Shown piece after piece: positions 25,741 to 35,790 of a stretch of DNA of 64,000 nucleotides (its first letter is position 1; every line of letters begins with the position of its first letter). The notes beneath the pieces were generated by a model, which saw only the letters and a program-made list of their open reading frames with translations, did not search any database and was not told the DNA's origin. The stretch is from Chryseobacterium sp. MA9. GTDB lineage: Bacteria; Bacteroidota; Bacteroidia; Flavobacteriales; Weeksellaceae. The stretch spans positions 1,240,001 through 1,304,000 of the forward strand of contig NZ_CP075170.1 in the NCBI RefSeq assembly GCF_024399315.1. Reading direction: 5' to 3'. A program made the translations under genes and the position numbers.

Positions 25741-26187
25741 ATGAAAAAGTATTTCATCCTATCTCTGCTCCTTTCGGTTATCTTTTCAAATGCTCAGTTG
25801 CTTGAGAAAACGGCACTGAATATTTCTTACCGATACACTGGAAGAAACGTTCTGCAGGCAGGATTAGAATACAGATTGGGCAAAAGCTATGAAGGTTCTA
25901 TTATTATTGGACCATCTCTGCTTTATACGCATGTAAATAAGACAGATAAATTAATCCCAGAGATCAACATCAATCTTCTCCGCACCGGACTATTGCTGGG
26001 AATATCCGGCAATCCATACTCACTGGAACCAAGAATTGGTGTTTCGTTATTCAATATGGTGTTTCTCAATAGCGGTTATGCCTTCCCTATCCATAGAGAA
26101 AAATATTTTAAAGGAGTAACTTTTGGAATCCAGTTTAATATTGCTCCGAAACATTCTATGTTTTATGATAATCTAAAAATCATGTAG
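25741..26187 (+). CDS. Exported protein, small beta-barrel-like, unknown function
   Basis: 148 residues from the ATG at 25741. There is a signal peptide (MKKYFILSLLLSVIFSNAQ), then alternating strands such as LNISYRYTGRNVLQAGLEYR, GSIIIGPSLLYTHVN and GVTFGIQFNIAP. The pattern suggests a small outer-membrane barrel or secreted beta protein. I do not recognise a family. It is a single-gene unit that ends at a bidirectional terminator. Confidence 0.7.
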   Translation: MKKYFILSLLLSVIFSNAQLLEKTALNISYRYTGRNVLQAGLEYRLGKSYEGSIIIGPSLLYTHVNKTDKLIPEININLLRTGLLLGISGNPYSLEPRIGVSLFNMVFLNSGYAFPIHREKYFKGVTFGIQFNIAPKHSMFYDNLKIM

Positions 26188-26230
26188 AAAATACGTTTTG
26201 GCAGAAGCCAATGGATTGATTGTAAAAAAT

Positions 26231-26252
26231 AAACGGGCTAAAACCCGTTTCT
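26231..26252. terminator. Bidirectional terminator
   Basis: AAACGGG / CCCGTTT hairpin between convergent genes. Confidence 0.8.
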
Positions 26253-26260
26253 ATTGAATA

Positions 26261-27115
26261 TTATAAATTAGAAATATAATCCATCAGTTCCCGCTTGCTG
26301 CTTTCAAAATCAAAAGCATCATATACCATAAAATATCGGTTTTTATCTGCACAATTACGGTACATAGATTTAGCGAGTGCCAATTTTTTATTATCAAAAC
26401 TGATTGCTTTTACCAGATCTCTTATTTGTGCGGAAGTGAACATAGAAGTTCGCATCTGCTGATTGATCATAGCAATTTTTCCATCGTCAAACCTCTCATT
26501 CCTCATCATCATATCAAAAAACTGACGAAAAGAATTATTATCCATTACATTACCCTGATTATATCCATCTCCTGACTGATTTCCGTAAGGATTATTCCAT
26601 ACATCATTCCAGTCATTGAAGCCATATTGACCCTGAACGGGATAAGAATCCAAAAGATATAAACCTTCATTGGTGAAAAAATCCAGCACCATTCTATTAT
26701 TATTTCGAAGCATCAAAGTTGTTCTGTACATCAGAAAACCGTTCTCATAGATGGAAATAGGCATTCTCCCTGACGACAAATCAAAGAATCTGTATTTTCC
26801 TGAACCGTTTGCTATTATCTGATCTCCAACTTCAACAGTAAAAAAACCTTGCTCAGGAATTCTCAGAAAAACTTCTGCATATCCATAGTTTCTGTTCCAT
26901 TGGTAGCTGGGATTTTTGATTCTGTTTCCTTGAGGAGCCGGATTGTTTCCGGGTCTTGATTGGTCAAAAATTTTGTTTCTTTCATTGAAGCTTTTAGGAG
27001 CCTTCATTTCTGTGGTGGAAGCTTCATTTTTCAATAACTCACCTGCTTTTCCTGCTTCCTGAGCAAATGAGCTCATCCCTATTAAAAGCATCCAACTAAT
27101 AAAAATCTTTTTCAT
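26261..27115 (-). CDS. DUF4476 domain exported protein
   Basis: 284 residues from the ATG at 27115. The longer reading from a TTG at 27178 is rejected because the -7 box at 27127-27134 lies inside it. Signal peptide MKKIFISWMLLIGMSSFAQ. A beta-sandwich-like middle (AEVFLRIPEQGFFTVEVGDQ, NNRMVLDFFTNEGLYLLD) and a Gln/Asn/Gly-rich linker precede the DUF4476 domain. That domain spans about the last 95 residues (FRQFFDMMMRNERFDDGKIA; AQIRDLVKAISFDNKKLALA). DUF4476 is common in exported Bacteroidota proteins and has no assigned role. Confidence 0.82.
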   Translation of the reverse strand: MKKIFISWMLLIGMSSFAQEAGKAGELLKNEASTTEMKAPKSFNERNKIFDQSRPGNNPAPQGNRIKNPSYQWNRNYGYAEVFLRIPEQGFFTVEVGDQIIANGSGKYRFFDLSSGRMPISIYENGFLMYRTTLMLRNNNRMVLDFFTNEGLYLLDSYPVQGQYGFNDWNDVWNNPYGNQSGDGYNQGNVMDNNSFRQFFDMMMRNERFDDGKIAMINQQMRTSMFTSAQIRDLVKAISFDNKKLALAKSMYRNCADKNRYFMVYDAFDFESSKRELMDYISNL

Positions 27116-27126
27116 ACATGAAATTT

Positions 27127-27134
27127 CAAAAATA
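27127..27134 (-). promoter_or_regulatory. -7 promoter element of the DUF4476 gene
   Basis: TATTTTTG on the minus strand, with a TTG (27151-27153) 16 bp further upstream. It lies 11 nt before the chosen ATG. Confidence 0.55.
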
Positions 27135-27162
27135 ATCTCCATTTTCATGCCAAAAGCCACAT

Positions 27163-27197
27163 AAAAAGGCTGCTTCAAAAAAGAAACAGCCTTTAAT
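27163..27197 (-). terminator. Terminator after lpdA
   Basis: AAAGGCTG ... CAGCCTTT hairpin with an inner TTC/GAA pairing, followed by a T run on the minus strand. Confidence 0.65.
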
Positions 27198-27234
27198 TTT
27201 AAATATTTAAATGATTAAATCTTTTAACCAATTA

Positions 27235-28638
27235 TTACATATGGATTGGTCTTTTCCCTGTAGCATCCAATGCAGCTTCTTTAATTGCTTCTGCATACGT
27301 TGGGTGAGCGTGAGAACTTCTTGCAATATCTTCAGCACTTGCACGGAATTCCATAGCAATTACTCCTTCAGCAATAAGGTCAGCGGCTCTAGCTCCGATG
27401 ATGTGCATCCCTAAAACCTCATCTGTTTTTTCGTCTGCAATAATCTTCACAAGACCATCGACATCACCACTTGCACGGCTTCTACCTAATGCTCTCATTG
27501 GGAAAGATCCTACTTTGTAAGCTACTCCTTCTTCTTTTAACTGCTCTTCAGTTTTACCAACTCCTGCAACTTCCGGCCAAGTATAAACAACACCAGGAAT
27601 CAGATTATAGTTAATGTGAGGTTTTTGTCCTGCTAATGTTTCAGCAACAAAAACTCCTTCTTCTTCAGCTTTGTGAGCAAGCATAGCCCCTTTGATAACG
27701 TCACCGATCGCATAGATATTAGCTACATTAGTTTGTAGGTGGTCGTTTACTTTTACTCTTCCTCTTTCGTCAAGTTCTACCCCTGCTTTTTCAAGTCCAA
27801 GACCATCTGTGTAAGGTTTTCTTCCTACAGAAACCAAACAGTAATCTCCTTCTACTACTACTTCTTCTCCTTTTTTATCTTTAGCAGTGATCTTTACAGT
27901 ATCTCCGTTTCTTTCAACCGCAGAAACCGCAGTAGAAAGCATAAACTTCATTCCTTGTTTTTTAAGAACTTTAGTCAATTCTTTGCTTAAAGCTCCATCC
28001 ATTCCTGGGATGATTTTATCCATAAATTCGACAACAGTTACCTGAGCTCCTAATCTTAGGTATACAGAACCTAATTCAAGACCGATAACACCTCCTCCGA
28101 TTACTACTAAATGTTTAGGAATTTCTTTAAGGTTTAAAGCTTCTGTAGAAGTAATCACTCTTTCTTTATCTAAAGAGATGAAAGGCAATGCAGATGGTTT
28201 AGATCCCGTTGCAATGATTGTATATTTAGATTCGATAGTTTCAGTAGAACCGTCGTTTTTTGTAACTTTAATCTGAGTAGCAGATTCAAAGCTTCCCACG
28301 CCTTCAAAAACGGTAATCTTGTTTTTGTTCATCAGGTAGCTGATTCCATCTGTATTCTGCTTGATCACTTCGTTTTTACGTTCGATCATTCTTGCGATAT
28401 CTGCTTGCGGCTCATTGATGATGATTCCGTGACCTGCAAAATTGTGTTTTGCATTTTCGAAATGCTCAGAGCTGTCAAGAAGCGCTTTTGACGGAATACA
28501 TCCAACGTTAAGACAAGTTCCGCCTAAAGTTGAATATTTTTCAATAATTGCTGTTTTGAAACCTAATTGTGCTGCACGGATAGCAGCAACATAACCACCG
28601 GGACCAGAACCTATTACGGTAACATCGAATTGACTCAT
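27235..28638 (-). CDS. lpdA: Dihydrolipoyl dehydrogenase (E3)
   Basis: 467-residue FAD flavoprotein that reoxidises dihydrolipoamide in 2-oxoacid dehydrogenase complexes and the glycine cleavage system. The FAD motif is GSGPGGYVAAIRAAQLG; the redox disulfide is GGTCLNVGCIPSK (C42, C47). The NAD site is VVIGGGVIGLELGSVYLRLG, the second FAD motif is NIYAIGDVIKG, and the catalytic His-Glu region is SSHAHPTYAEA near the C-terminus. It has full family length. It stands alone with a good promoter and no E1/E2 genes beside it, so it may serve several complexes. Confidence 0.96.
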   Translation of the reverse strand: MSQFDVTVIGSGPGGYVAAIRAAQLGFKTAIIEKYSTLGGTCLNVGCIPSKALLDSSEHFENAKHNFAGHGIIINEPQADIARMIERKNEVIKQNTDGISYLMNKNKITVFEGVGSFESATQIKVTKNDGSTETIESKYTIIATGSKPSALPFISLDKERVITSTEALNLKEIPKHLVVIGGGVIGLELGSVYLRLGAQVTVVEFMDKIIPGMDGALSKELTKVLKKQGMKFMLSTAVSAVERNGDTVKITAKDKKGEEVVVEGDYCLVSVGRKPYTDGLGLEKAGVELDERGRVKVNDHLQTNVANIYAIGDVIKGAMLAHKAEEEGVFVAETLAGQKPHINYNLIPGVVYTWPEVAGVGKTEEQLKEEGVAYKVGSFPMRALGRSRASGDVDGLVKIIADEKTDEVLGMHIIGARAADLIAEGVIAMEFRASAEDIARSSHAHPTYAEAIKEAALDATGKRPIHM

Positions 28639-28681
28639 GTTATTCTATGAATTTGTTTATTATTATCTATCTTAATTCTCA

Positions 28682-28711
28682 CAAATTTACATATAAATTA
28701 CCAAGCACCAA
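28682..28711 (-). promoter_or_regulatory. Promoter of lpdA
   Basis: A TTG (28709-28711) and TAAATTTG (28682-28689) on the minus strand, separated by 19 bp. Confidence 0.7.
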
Positions 28712-28768
28712 AGTGAGTTTTATCAATTTTAAAAATGATAATTATATGCTTTAGTTTTATGAAAAATG

Positions 28769-29155
28769 TTATTTTATGAATTTTATATTTTCCTCACTTC
28801 CCTCCTTCAAATAAATTGCAGTAAAGATGAGTGGCTTTTCTGCTGAGGCATTATCAAAATGAAGAATATTAGTATTTTTAGGTTCATAGAAAGCATCTCC
28901 CTGATGAAGGATAACACTTTCCTGTCCTTCTATCTGAAAGACAGCCTCTCCTGAATTAATGATTCCTAAAACGGGACAGGGGTGCAGATGTTTGGGAGCT
29001 CCTTGTCCTGCAGCCATTGTTATTTCCTGAATCTCGGTGGATTTTACTTTCTGATCAAGAGCAGTTTTTAATAACTCTTTTCTGGAAATTGTCTTATGCT
29101 GAGCTATCATTACAACAGAATTCAGCATCAAAATAACGATTATAAATGGCTTCAT
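28769..29155 (-). CDS. Exported cupin-domain protein
   Basis: 128 residues with a hydrophobic N-terminus (MKPFIIVILMLNSVVMIAQ) that reads as a signal peptide. The single cupin barrel has motif 1 as GAPKHLHPCPVLGIINSG (His-x-His kept, usual Glu absent) and motif 2 as GDAFYEPKNTNILHFDN. A metal site is likely, but the enzymatic activity is open. It is a single-gene unit in the periplasm or at the cell surface. Confidence 0.82.
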   Translation of the reverse strand: MKPFIIVILMLNSVVMIAQHKTISRKELLKTALDQKVKSTEIQEITMAAGQGAPKHLHPCPVLGIINSGEAVFQIEGQESVILHQGDAFYEPKNTNILHFDNASAEKPLIFTAIYLKEGSEENIKFIK

Positions 29156-29203
29156 AAATTTGATATTTAATTGTGCTACTTATTCTTAAATCAACATAAA
29201 ATA

Positions 29204-29554
29204 CTACAAACTCACATTTAATTTTCCTTGTCCGAATTCACCTGTACTTTCAAAAAAAGAACCACCATATACATACCAGTCAAGGCTTTCCAGATACTCT
29301 ACTGCATTTTCCGGGGTTATTTGAGGACGGTCTTTTTTAGAAATAATTCCTTTGTACCATCTTCCTGATTTGGAAAAACTTTCATATTCTACAAAATAAT
29401 GTATCCATATTCTCTGGCACAACTTGCACTGTTGAATTGTTACTTCTCCATATCTCCCGTTTGTATGATCAATTCCTAATGCTGAACTTCTATATTCTGT
29501 ATAATTTGAAGTAGGCTTCTCACAGGCACATCCTAATTTTTGGATTTTATTCAT
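29204..29554 (-). CDS. Hypothetical protein with possible zinc site
   Basis: 116 residues without a signal peptide. It begins MNKIQKLGCACEKPTSNYTE and later has QQCKLCQRIWIHYFVEYESF, giving two CxC/CxxC knuckles (C9, C11, C43, C46) that could bind zinc. The rest is mixed, including PENAVEYLESLDWYVYGGSF. I do not recognise the family. It reads like the small standalone proteins seen among immunity-type genes, but nothing toxin-like is nearby. Confidence 0.65.
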   Translation of the reverse strand: MNKIQKLGCACEKPTSNYTEYRSSALGIDHTNGRYGEVTIQQCKLCQRIWIHYFVEYESFSKSGRWYKGIISKKDRPQITPENAVEYLESLDWYVYGGSFFESTGEFGQGKLNVSL

Positions 29555-29632
29555 GAATGAAAATTGGTTTTCGGATAAAATTTATAGCTCCAAAAGTAAG
29601 AAATTAACCAATCATAAAGCAAATAAGGATCA

Positions 29633-30715
29633 CTAAGGTTTTATTAAATCCAACAATACCTTTTCATATTTATCCAGAATAATATTCTTTGAAAACCTTG
29701 ATTTAATAGAGTTTTTTATAGCGTCTCTATTATAATTGTTCTGCAATACCTTTACAATCTGTTGGGCAAAACCATCATAGTTTTCAATATCGGCGACTTC
29801 ACCATTTACATTATGCTGGATGATTTCATTAATTCCTCCGGGGCAGTTATTAGCCAGAGAATAGGTACCGCAGGCTCCCGCTTCCAGAAGTACATTCGGG
29901 AATCCTTCGTATCTTGAAGAAAGTACAAATAGATCCGCATATTTCAGATATTGGTAGGGATTATCCTGTCTGCCATGGAAAATCACTTTTTTTAATCCTA
30001 AGAGTTCTTTGGTCTGATGTAAGATATCCTTATCTTTTCCATCGCCCAGAATATGAAGCATAATGTTTTCATTCTTCAGTCTGGAAAAAACCTTCAACAG
30101 GTTATCAAACCCTTTTCTGGATGATAAGTTACCAATGGCTACTACATTTTTATAATTGTATTTGAAACATTCGGGTTTTAAAGACAATGCCATTTTATCT
30201 TCAATAAAATCAAAGTCTACAGGATTATTGATCTTGACAATTTTTTTCTTTTTAATATTAAAATTATCAACAAGGTCCTTCATCATATCATCACTCTGCG
30301 CAATGATTCTCTGATAGTTGTTGTAAAAATTATAGAAAAATTTAATCTCTTTACGGGTTACATGCTGGGTCACAACATTGGTTTCCCGGGCAATAAATTT
30401 TGTTCTTGGAAAAAGCTTTATGAATAATGATAAATAGGCATTTACCTCACCAAAACCAGAGAATACAATATCAGGTTTTCTTCTGTAGATTTCCCCTAAA
30501 ATAGGCTTTAAGGAGTGTCTTATTCTTTCAGTATTGATATCAATAATTTCAACATCTTTTTTCAGAAAATTCAGATATCCGCCTTGTTTACGTAACAGCA
30601 AAATCTTGGGTTCAAACCGATCTCTGGAAAGATGGTTCGCTATAGTAGTAACAATCCTTTCTGCTCCCCCGGTTTCTAAGTCCGGCAGAATAAATATGAC
30701 AGATATCTTTTTCAT
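29633..30715 (-). CDS. GT4 family glycosyltransferase
   Basis: 360-residue GT-B glycosyltransferase that uses a nucleotide sugar donor to build surface or capsule glycans. It starts from the ATG at 30715: MKKISVIFILPDLETGGAER. The second Rossmann half has VAIGNLSSRKGFDNLLKVFS and the donor-site ExxxxxxxE region SRYEGFPNVLLEAGACG. No polysaccharide cluster surrounds it. It is third in a recQ-PH domain-GT run with 1-bp and 10-bp gaps, so it is co-transcribed with DNA-repair and membrane genes rather than glycan genes. Confidence 0.9.
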   Translation of the reverse strand: MKKISVIFILPDLETGGAERIVTTIANHLSRDRFEPKILLLRKQGGYLNFLKKDVEIIDINTERIRHSLKPILGEIYRRKPDIVFSGFGEVNAYLSLFIKLFPRTKFIARETNVVTQHVTRKEIKFFYNFYNNYQRIIAQSDDMMKDLVDNFNIKKKKIVKINNPVDFDFIEDKMALSLKPECFKYNYKNVVAIGNLSSRKGFDNLLKVFSRLKNENIMLHILGDGKDKDILHQTKELLGLKKVIFHGRQDNPYQYLKYADLFVLSSRYEGFPNVLLEAGACGTYSLANNCPGGINEIIQHNVNGEVADIENYDGFAQQIVKVLQNNYNRDAIKNSIKSRFSKNIILDKYEKVLLDLIKP

Positions 30716-30725
30716 CAATGTAAAG

Positions 30726-31280
30726 TTAGTAAAAAGTTTTATTAACCTTCAATCCCAACTCATTAAATACAGGAATAATTTCGTGAATATTTCCAACACT
30801 TAAAAAAGCATATTTGTCTTCAGCAAAATTGACTCCTCTTCTTCTAAAAAAAGAAAAATTCTCATCATCTTTACCAAACATATTTTCAGGTTCACCAAAA
30901 ATGATATTGCCAAAATGTTTCGAATTCATTTCAGCGTTCACCTGATCTATTTCATTCAGTTCTTTAAATTTTAAAATTTTCCCACTTCCCTTTTCAACGA
31001 TAGCTATTCTTTGGTTTGTAATTACGTAATAGTTATTTTTCAGTTTCCAATACTTTACAATCCATCTGAAAAAAGAAATGTATAAAGCATTACAAAAAAT
31101 TACAACTGCCATTATCGAGAAAAGCCAAAAACTGGAGTTTAAGCTACTCATAATAAAAAATACACCAATTGCAAGGTAAAATATAGAAAAAGCTGTTCTC
31201 AACTTTTCTGTCATATTAAAAAAGAAACTCTTCTCAGGAAGAATTTCTTTTAAAATTATTTCGTTATTGTTTAAAATCAT
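30726..31280 (-). CDS. Bacterial PH-domain-like membrane protein
   Basis: 184 residues. Two close hydrophobic segments (about 28-47 and 50-70; FSIFYLAIGVFFIMSSLNSS, FWLFSIMAVVIFCNALYI) are followed by a beta-rich cytoplasmic part with WKLKNNYYVITNQRIAIVEK, the signature of YdbS/YdbT-type bacterial PH domains. No function is known for most of these. The start codon is 1 bp after the recQ stop codon, so translation is coupled. Confidence 0.75.
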   Translation of the reverse strand: MILNNNEIILKEILPEKSFFFNMTEKLRTAFSIFYLAIGVFFIMSSLNSSFWLFSIMAVVIFCNALYISFFRWIVKYWKLKNNYYVITNQRIAIVEKGSGKILKFKELNEIDQVNAEMNSKHFGNIIFGEPENMFGKDDENFSFFRRRGVNFAEDKYAFLSVGNIHEIIPVFNELGLKVNKTFY

Positions 31281-31281
31281 T

Positions 31282-33486
31282 TTAATTTGCTACGTCACTG
31301 ATGAATTTAATTCTCAACATTCTCACTTCTTCATCAGACAGTTCATCTCCGAATTCATCCAGCAACACCTTCATGCTGTCACTTTCAGATTCGTTCATGA
31401 ACTCCATGAATCCGTCTACGATGTCTTCATCAAAATTATCTTCAATATAATAATCGATATTCAGCTTTGTTCCCTGATATACAATCCTTTCCATTTCTTT
31501 CAGAAGTTCATCCATAGAAAGGTTTTTAGCTCTTGCAATATCTTCAAGGTCAATCTTTTTATCAGTACTCTGGATAATGAAAACTTTATGGCTTGACTTG
31601 TTGGCCACCTGCTTCAGTACCATATCCTGAGTACGTTCGATATTATTATCTTCTACATATGTTTTGATGTAGTCTGCGAATTCTTTACCGTACTTTTTAG
31701 CTTTTCCTTCACCTACTCCATAGATTTTGTTAATTTCATCTACTGTGATCGGATACTGAACGGTCATATCTTCCAAACTCGGATCCATAAACACGGTATA
31801 CGGTGGAATTCCATGTTTTTTGGCTACTTTTTTCCTCAGTTCTTTCAGCAGGTTAAAAAGGTTCTGATCCATACCTCCGCCAGCCTGCTGCTGTACCTGA
31901 TCACTTTCAGCTTTTGCCTGGGTAAGGTCAAATTCTCTGTCTTCAGCAATTAAAAATACGTCTTTAGAGGTACCATTCAGGACCGTTTTTCCTTTTTCTG
32001 TAATCTTTAAGACACCATATGTTTCAATATCTTTTTGTAAAAAGTTCTGAACGGTTGCCTGTCTCAGGATTGTTTTCCAGTAATTATCTTTTTCATCTTT
32101 TCCAAAGCCAAAATAAGAACTTTGTTCAAGTTTGTAAGATTTTGTCACTGCATTTTCTTTACCTACGATAACGGCAATCAGATCTTTGGACTTGAATTTT
32201 TCTCCTGTATCATTAATAAGTTCCAGCGATTTTTTTAAATCTGCAGTGGCATCCTTTACTTTTGGCGGATTGGATGAATTGTCACACATATTGGCTCCGT
32301 CTCCTTTTACCGGATCGAAACTTTCCCCAAAATAATAAAGAATATATTGCCTTCTGCTCATTGAAGTTTCAGCATAGCCTACTACTTCATTTAAAAGCTG
32401 TAATCCGATTTCTCTTTCTGAAACGGGTTTTTGTGCCAGGAATTTTTCTAATTTTTCAATGTCTTTAGGATCGTAGAATGCCAGACAGTGGCCTTCGCCT
32501 CCGTCTCTTCCTGCTCTTCCGGTTTCCTGGTAGTAGCTTTCCAATGATTTTGGAAAGTCGTAGTGGATCACAAAACGTACATCCGGCTTATCAATTCCCA
32601 TCCCAAAGGCAATGGTTGCAACAATCACATCCACTTCTTCCATCAGGAATTTATCCTGATTTGCGACTCTCACTTTCTGGTCAAGACCCGCGTGGTAAGG
32701 AAGTGCATTGATTCCGTTTACCTGCAGAAGCTGGGCAAATTCTTCAACTTTTCTTCGGCTCAGGCAGTATACAATTCCTGATTTCCCTTTATGCTGATTG
32801 ATAAACTTAACGACTTCTCTATCTATATTAATTTTAGGACATACTTCATAATATAGATTAGGACGGTTGAAACTTTCTTTGAATACCAATGCATTAGTCA
32901 TTCCTAAAGTCTTCTGGATATCATCCTGAACCTTAGGAGTAGCAGTAGCCGTTAAAGCAATCACCGGTACATTGGCGATTCTGTCTATAATCTGTTTCAG
33001 ATTCCTGTATTCAGGTCTGAAATCATGTCCCCACTCTGAAATACAGTGGGCTTCGTCGATAGCAAAGAAAGAAATTTTAACATCTTTCAAAAAATCCAGG
33101 TAATCATCTTTTATTAATGATTCAGGAGCTACATACAGAAGTTTGGTTTTGCCGCTTTTAATATCGTCAAAAACCTGCTTGGTCTGCGTTTTGTTTAATG
33201 AGGAATTTAATACATGCGCTACCCCATCCTCAGATGAAAGGCCGTTCACTGCATCTACCTGGTTCTTCATCAACGCTATCAATGGCGAAACGACGATTGC
33301 CGTACCTTCCGAAATAAGTGCCGGAAGCTGATAACATAATGATTTTCCACCACCTGTGGGCATTAAAACAAATATATCTTTCCCATTCAATAGGTTGTCT
33401 ATAATTTGTTCCTGCTGGCCCTTAAATGTAGAAAACCCAAAATACTTTTTCAATTCGCCTGATAAATTGGCTTTTTTTGCGCTCAT
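31282..33486 (-). CDS. recQ: ATP-dependent DNA helicase RecQ
   Basis: 734-residue 3'-5' DNA helicase in recombination repair and replication restart. Walker A is MPTGGGKSL (near residue 45), the DEAH box is [20 protein letters not shown] (144-147). Helicase C shows [20 protein letters not shown] and [14 protein letters not shown]. An RQC zinc/winged-helix region and an HRDC domain (about 545-620; [35 protein letters not shown]) follow. About 100 residues lie beyond the HRDC domain and end in an acidic segment ([18 protein letters not shown]). It is the first gene of the run with the PH-domain and glycosyltransferase genes. Confidence 0.96.
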   Translation of the reverse strand: MSAKKANLSGELKKYFGFSTFKGQQEQIIDNLLNGKDIFVLMPTGGGKSLCYQLPALISEGTAIVVSPLIALMKNQVDAVNGLSSEDGVAHVLNSSLNKTQTKQVFDDIKSGKTKLLYVAPESLIKDDYLDFLKDVKISFFAIDEAHCISEWGHDFRPEYRNLKQIIDRIANVPVIALTATATPKVQDDIQKTLGMTNALVFKESFNRPNLYYEVCPKINIDREVVKFINQHKGKSGIVYCLSRRKVEEFAQLLQVNGINALPYHAGLDQKVRVANQDKFLMEEVDVIVATIAFGMGIDKPDVRFVIHYDFPKSLESYYQETGRAGRDGGEGHCLAFYDPKDIEKLEKFLAQKPVSEREIGLQLLNEVVGYAETSMSRRQYILYYFGESFDPVKGDGANMCDNSSNPPKVKDATADLKKSLELINDTGEKFKSKDLIAVIVGKENAVTKSYKLEQSSYFGFGKDEKDNYWKTILRQATVQNFLQKDIETYGVLKITEKGKTVLNGTSKDVFLIAEDREFDLTQAKAESDQVQQQAGGGMDQNLFNLLKELRKKVAKKHGIPPYTVFMDPSLEDMTVQYPITVDEINKIYGVGEGKAKKYGKEFADYIKTYVEDNNIERTQDMVLKQVANKSSHKVFIIQSTDKKIDLEDIARAKNLSMDELLKEMERIVYQGTKLNIDYYIEDNFDEDIVDGFMEFMNESESDSMKVLLDEFGDELSDEEVRMLRIKFISDVAN

Positions 33487-33518
33487 CTAATTTTCTATTG
33501 CTAAATTTGCATCACACC

Positions 33519-33526
33519 CAAAGTTA
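33519..33526 (-). promoter_or_regulatory. -7 promoter element of recQ
   Basis: TAACTTTG on the minus strand, an exact TAnnTTTG match, 32 nt before the recQ ATG. Confidence 0.5.
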
Positions 33527-33644
33527 TAAAAATTTCGCTTAAAATAAAAGCGAACGAATTTATAAAAAATAAAACTTATATTAAATATTCTTTTTAAAAT
33601 ATAACGTTTTTAAAGAACTTTTTTGTATACCATATCATCATAAA

Positions 33645-34604
33645 ATGGATAGAACCAACATTATATCAATTGCAAAAACCACTTTAGAAATAGAGATTTC
33701 TGAACTCGAAAAATTAAAAAACAGAATTGATGACGAATTTGCACAGGCAGTAGAAATCATCAACTCAGCAAAAGGAAAGCTTATTGTAGTAGGAATTGGA
33801 AAATCAGCCCATGTAGGAAATAAAATTGTAGCTACCTTAAACTCAACGGGTACCCCTTCACAGTTCCTGCATGCTTCAGAAGCTATCCATGGAGATCTGG
33901 GAGTGATTCAAAAACAGGATGTTGTTTTATGCATCTCAAATTCCGGAAATTCTCCGGAAATAGCCAATCTGGTTCCTTATTTAAGAGACTATTCTTCCGC
34001 TTTGATCGGGATGACGGGAAATAAAAAAAGTAAACTGGCTGAGTTTTCTGAAATTATTTTAGATACTCACGTTGACGTTGAAGCCTGTCCGAATAAACTG
34101 GCACCTACCAGCTCTACCACAATTCAGATGGCTTTGGGAGATGCTTTGGCTGTTGCTTTAATGGAGCTGAATGGTTTCAAAGCTAATGATTTTGCCAAAT
34201 TTCATCCCGGAGGAAGCTTAGGAAAAAACCTGACTTCTAAGGTAGAACAGTTTCTTTCTTCTCAAAAACCACAGGTTACAGAAGATTCATCAATAAGAGA
34301 TGTCATTATCTCAATCAGTGCATCAAGCCATGGAATCACAGTAGTAACGAATTCAGATCAGATCATTGGTGTTATTACAGACGGAGATCTAAGAAGGATG
34401 CTGATGAAAGGAGAAGATATCAGTAAGGTATTGGCTAAAGATATTATGTCTGCCCATCCAAGAACTATTGAGAAAGATGCACTGGCCAAAGAAGCTATGA
34501 AAACACTGAAAGAAAATAATATCGGCCAGCTTATTGTAACAGAAAACGGAAAGTATTTCGGGATTATAGATCTGCATAAACTGCTGGACGAGGGGATTAA
34601 TTAG
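33645..34604 (+). CDS. kdsD: Arabinose-5-phosphate isomerase (KpsF/GutQ family)
   Basis: 319 residues that convert ribulose-5-P to arabinose-5-P, the first step toward Kdo of lipopolysaccharide. A SIS domain (about 35-175) holds GIGKSAHVGNKIVATLNSTG, HASEAIHGDLGVI, ISNSGNSPEI and NKLAPTSSTTIQMALGDALA. Two CBS domains follow (GITVVTNSDQIIGVITDGDL; GQLIVTENGKYFGIIDLHKL). The length and order match KdsD. It stands alone, divergent from recQ, with no other Kdo genes in the window. Confidence 0.94.
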   Translation: MDRTNIISIAKTTLEIEISELEKLKNRIDDEFAQAVEIINSAKGKLIVVGIGKSAHVGNKIVATLNSTGTPSQFLHASEAIHGDLGVIQKQDVVLCISNSGNSPEIANLVPYLRDYSSALIGMTGNKKSKLAEFSEIILDTHVDVEACPNKLAPTSSTTIQMALGDALAVALMELNGFKANDFAKFHPGGSLGKNLTSKVEQFLSSQKPQVTEDSSIRDVIISISASSHGITVVTNSDQIIGVITDGDLRRMLMKGEDISKVLAKDIMSAHPRTIEKDALAKEAMKTLKENNIGQLIVTENGKYFGIIDLHKLLDEGIN

Positions 34605-34710
34605 AAAATATAATCCAAAGTTTAGAGATTAATGAGTGAAAGATGATTTGCAGATCAAGAGTAAAATTTAACTAATAATCCGCAGACGCTTACTTCTGTC
34701 ATTTTTTTTA

Positions 34711-34718
34711 TAAATTTG
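34711..34718 (+). promoter_or_regulatory. -7 promoter element of tatC
   Basis: TAAATTTG, exact consensus match, 10 nt before the tatC ATG. Confidence 0.55.
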
Positions 34719-34728
34719 CGCTTTAAAA

Positions 34729-35565
34729 ATGTATTCTGTGAGTGATGGTAAAGACATGTCCTTTCTTGGACATATAGGAGAATTAAGAGGGCATCTGATC
34801 CGTTCGATTATTGCTATCATAATTGCGGCTTTTGTGGTTGGTTTTAATATCAACTGGATTATGGACCATATCTTTTTTGGGCCCACCAGAAATGATTTCC
34901 CAACCTTCAGAGTTGTTAATCATTTTTCAAGAATGATTTTAGGAGAAGACAGTATTCATCTTCCGAAAGACTTTCCTGTTCGTGTGCAGAGATTGTATCA
35001 GCAGTTCAATGTAATGATGGCTGTTTCTGTTTTTGGAGGAATGGTAGCCGCGTTTCCTTATATTGTATGGGAATTATGGCGATTTATCGGTCCTGCTTTA
35101 CATCCGAGAGAGAGAAAAAATTCTATTTATATTATTAATGCGGTATGGATTCTTTTCATGACCGGAGTATTATGCGGTTATTTTTTAATCCTTCCGTTTG
35201 CGGTTAATTTCGGGGTTATTTTTAAAATTTCAGACATTATCGTTCCGCTTTATGACCTAAGTGATTATACCACTTTATTTTTGCAGGTAGTTTTGGGGAT
35301 GGGTGTTATCTTCCTTTTCCCGATTCTGATCTATTTCCTTACCAGCATCGGAATTCTTACTCCTACATTTATGAAAACATACCGTCGTCACGCTATTGTT
35401 TTGATTATGGTGGTGGCTGCAATCATTACTCCTGCAGACGTTTTAAGTATGCTGATGGCTGCATTCCCACTCCTTATTTTGTATGAATTCAGTATTATGA
35501 TGTGTACATTCACGTATAAGAGGGTACAGAAAAGCAATGGAAACCTTCCTGCAGTACAGAAATAA
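34729..35565 (+). CDS. tatC: Sec-independent translocase subunit TatC
   Basis: 278-residue inner-membrane receptor of the twin-arginine pathway, which exports folded proteins. It starts MYSVSDGKDMSFLGHIGELR (the conserved FL.HL.ELR region reads FLGHIGELRGHL). It has six helices, with the family features VMMAVSVFGGMVAAFPYIVW, FIGPALHPRERK and ITPADVLSMLMAAFPLLILY. The large first periplasmic loop (residues 50-100) is longer than in E. coli, as is usual in this phylum. No tatA/B gene is adjacent. Confidence 0.95.
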   Translation: MYSVSDGKDMSFLGHIGELRGHLIRSIIAIIIAAFVVGFNINWIMDHIFFGPTRNDFPTFRVVNHFSRMILGEDSIHLPKDFPVRVQRLYQQFNVMMAVSVFGGMVAAFPYIVWELWRFIGPALHPRERKNSIYIINAVWILFMTGVLCGYFLILPFAVNFGVIFKISDIIVPLYDLSDYTTLFLQVVLGMGVIFLFPILIYFLTSIGILTPTFMKTYRRHAIVLIMVVAAIITPADVLSMLMAAFPLLILYEFSIMMCTFTYKRVQKSNGNLPAVQK

Positions 35566-35592
35566 CTAGTATTTTCACTAATAAAAATCTAA

Positions 35593-35627
35593 GCGCTATT
35601 ATTCAATTGAATGATAGCGTTTTTTTA
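35593..35627 (+). terminator. Terminator of tatC
   Basis: CGCTAT / ATAGCG stem with an inner ATTCAATTGAAT palindrome, followed by seven Ts. Confidence 0.85.
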
Positions 35628-35790
35628 TTAAAAAAATTAACCTTAATTATATTTATTCTTAATATAACTTAAAACAAGAAGAAAATTTAGCTAATATTAT
35701 AAAGTTAGGAATAATTAACACGATATTATCAGTAAAAGATTAAAAAAAACGTACTATATTTAAAAACTCCAATAACAATAAATAAAAAAT

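Noticed and set aside
27116..27178. N-terminal extension of the DUF4476 protein
   Set aside because: It would start at TTG, contains the promoter, and hides the signal peptide that begins at 27115.
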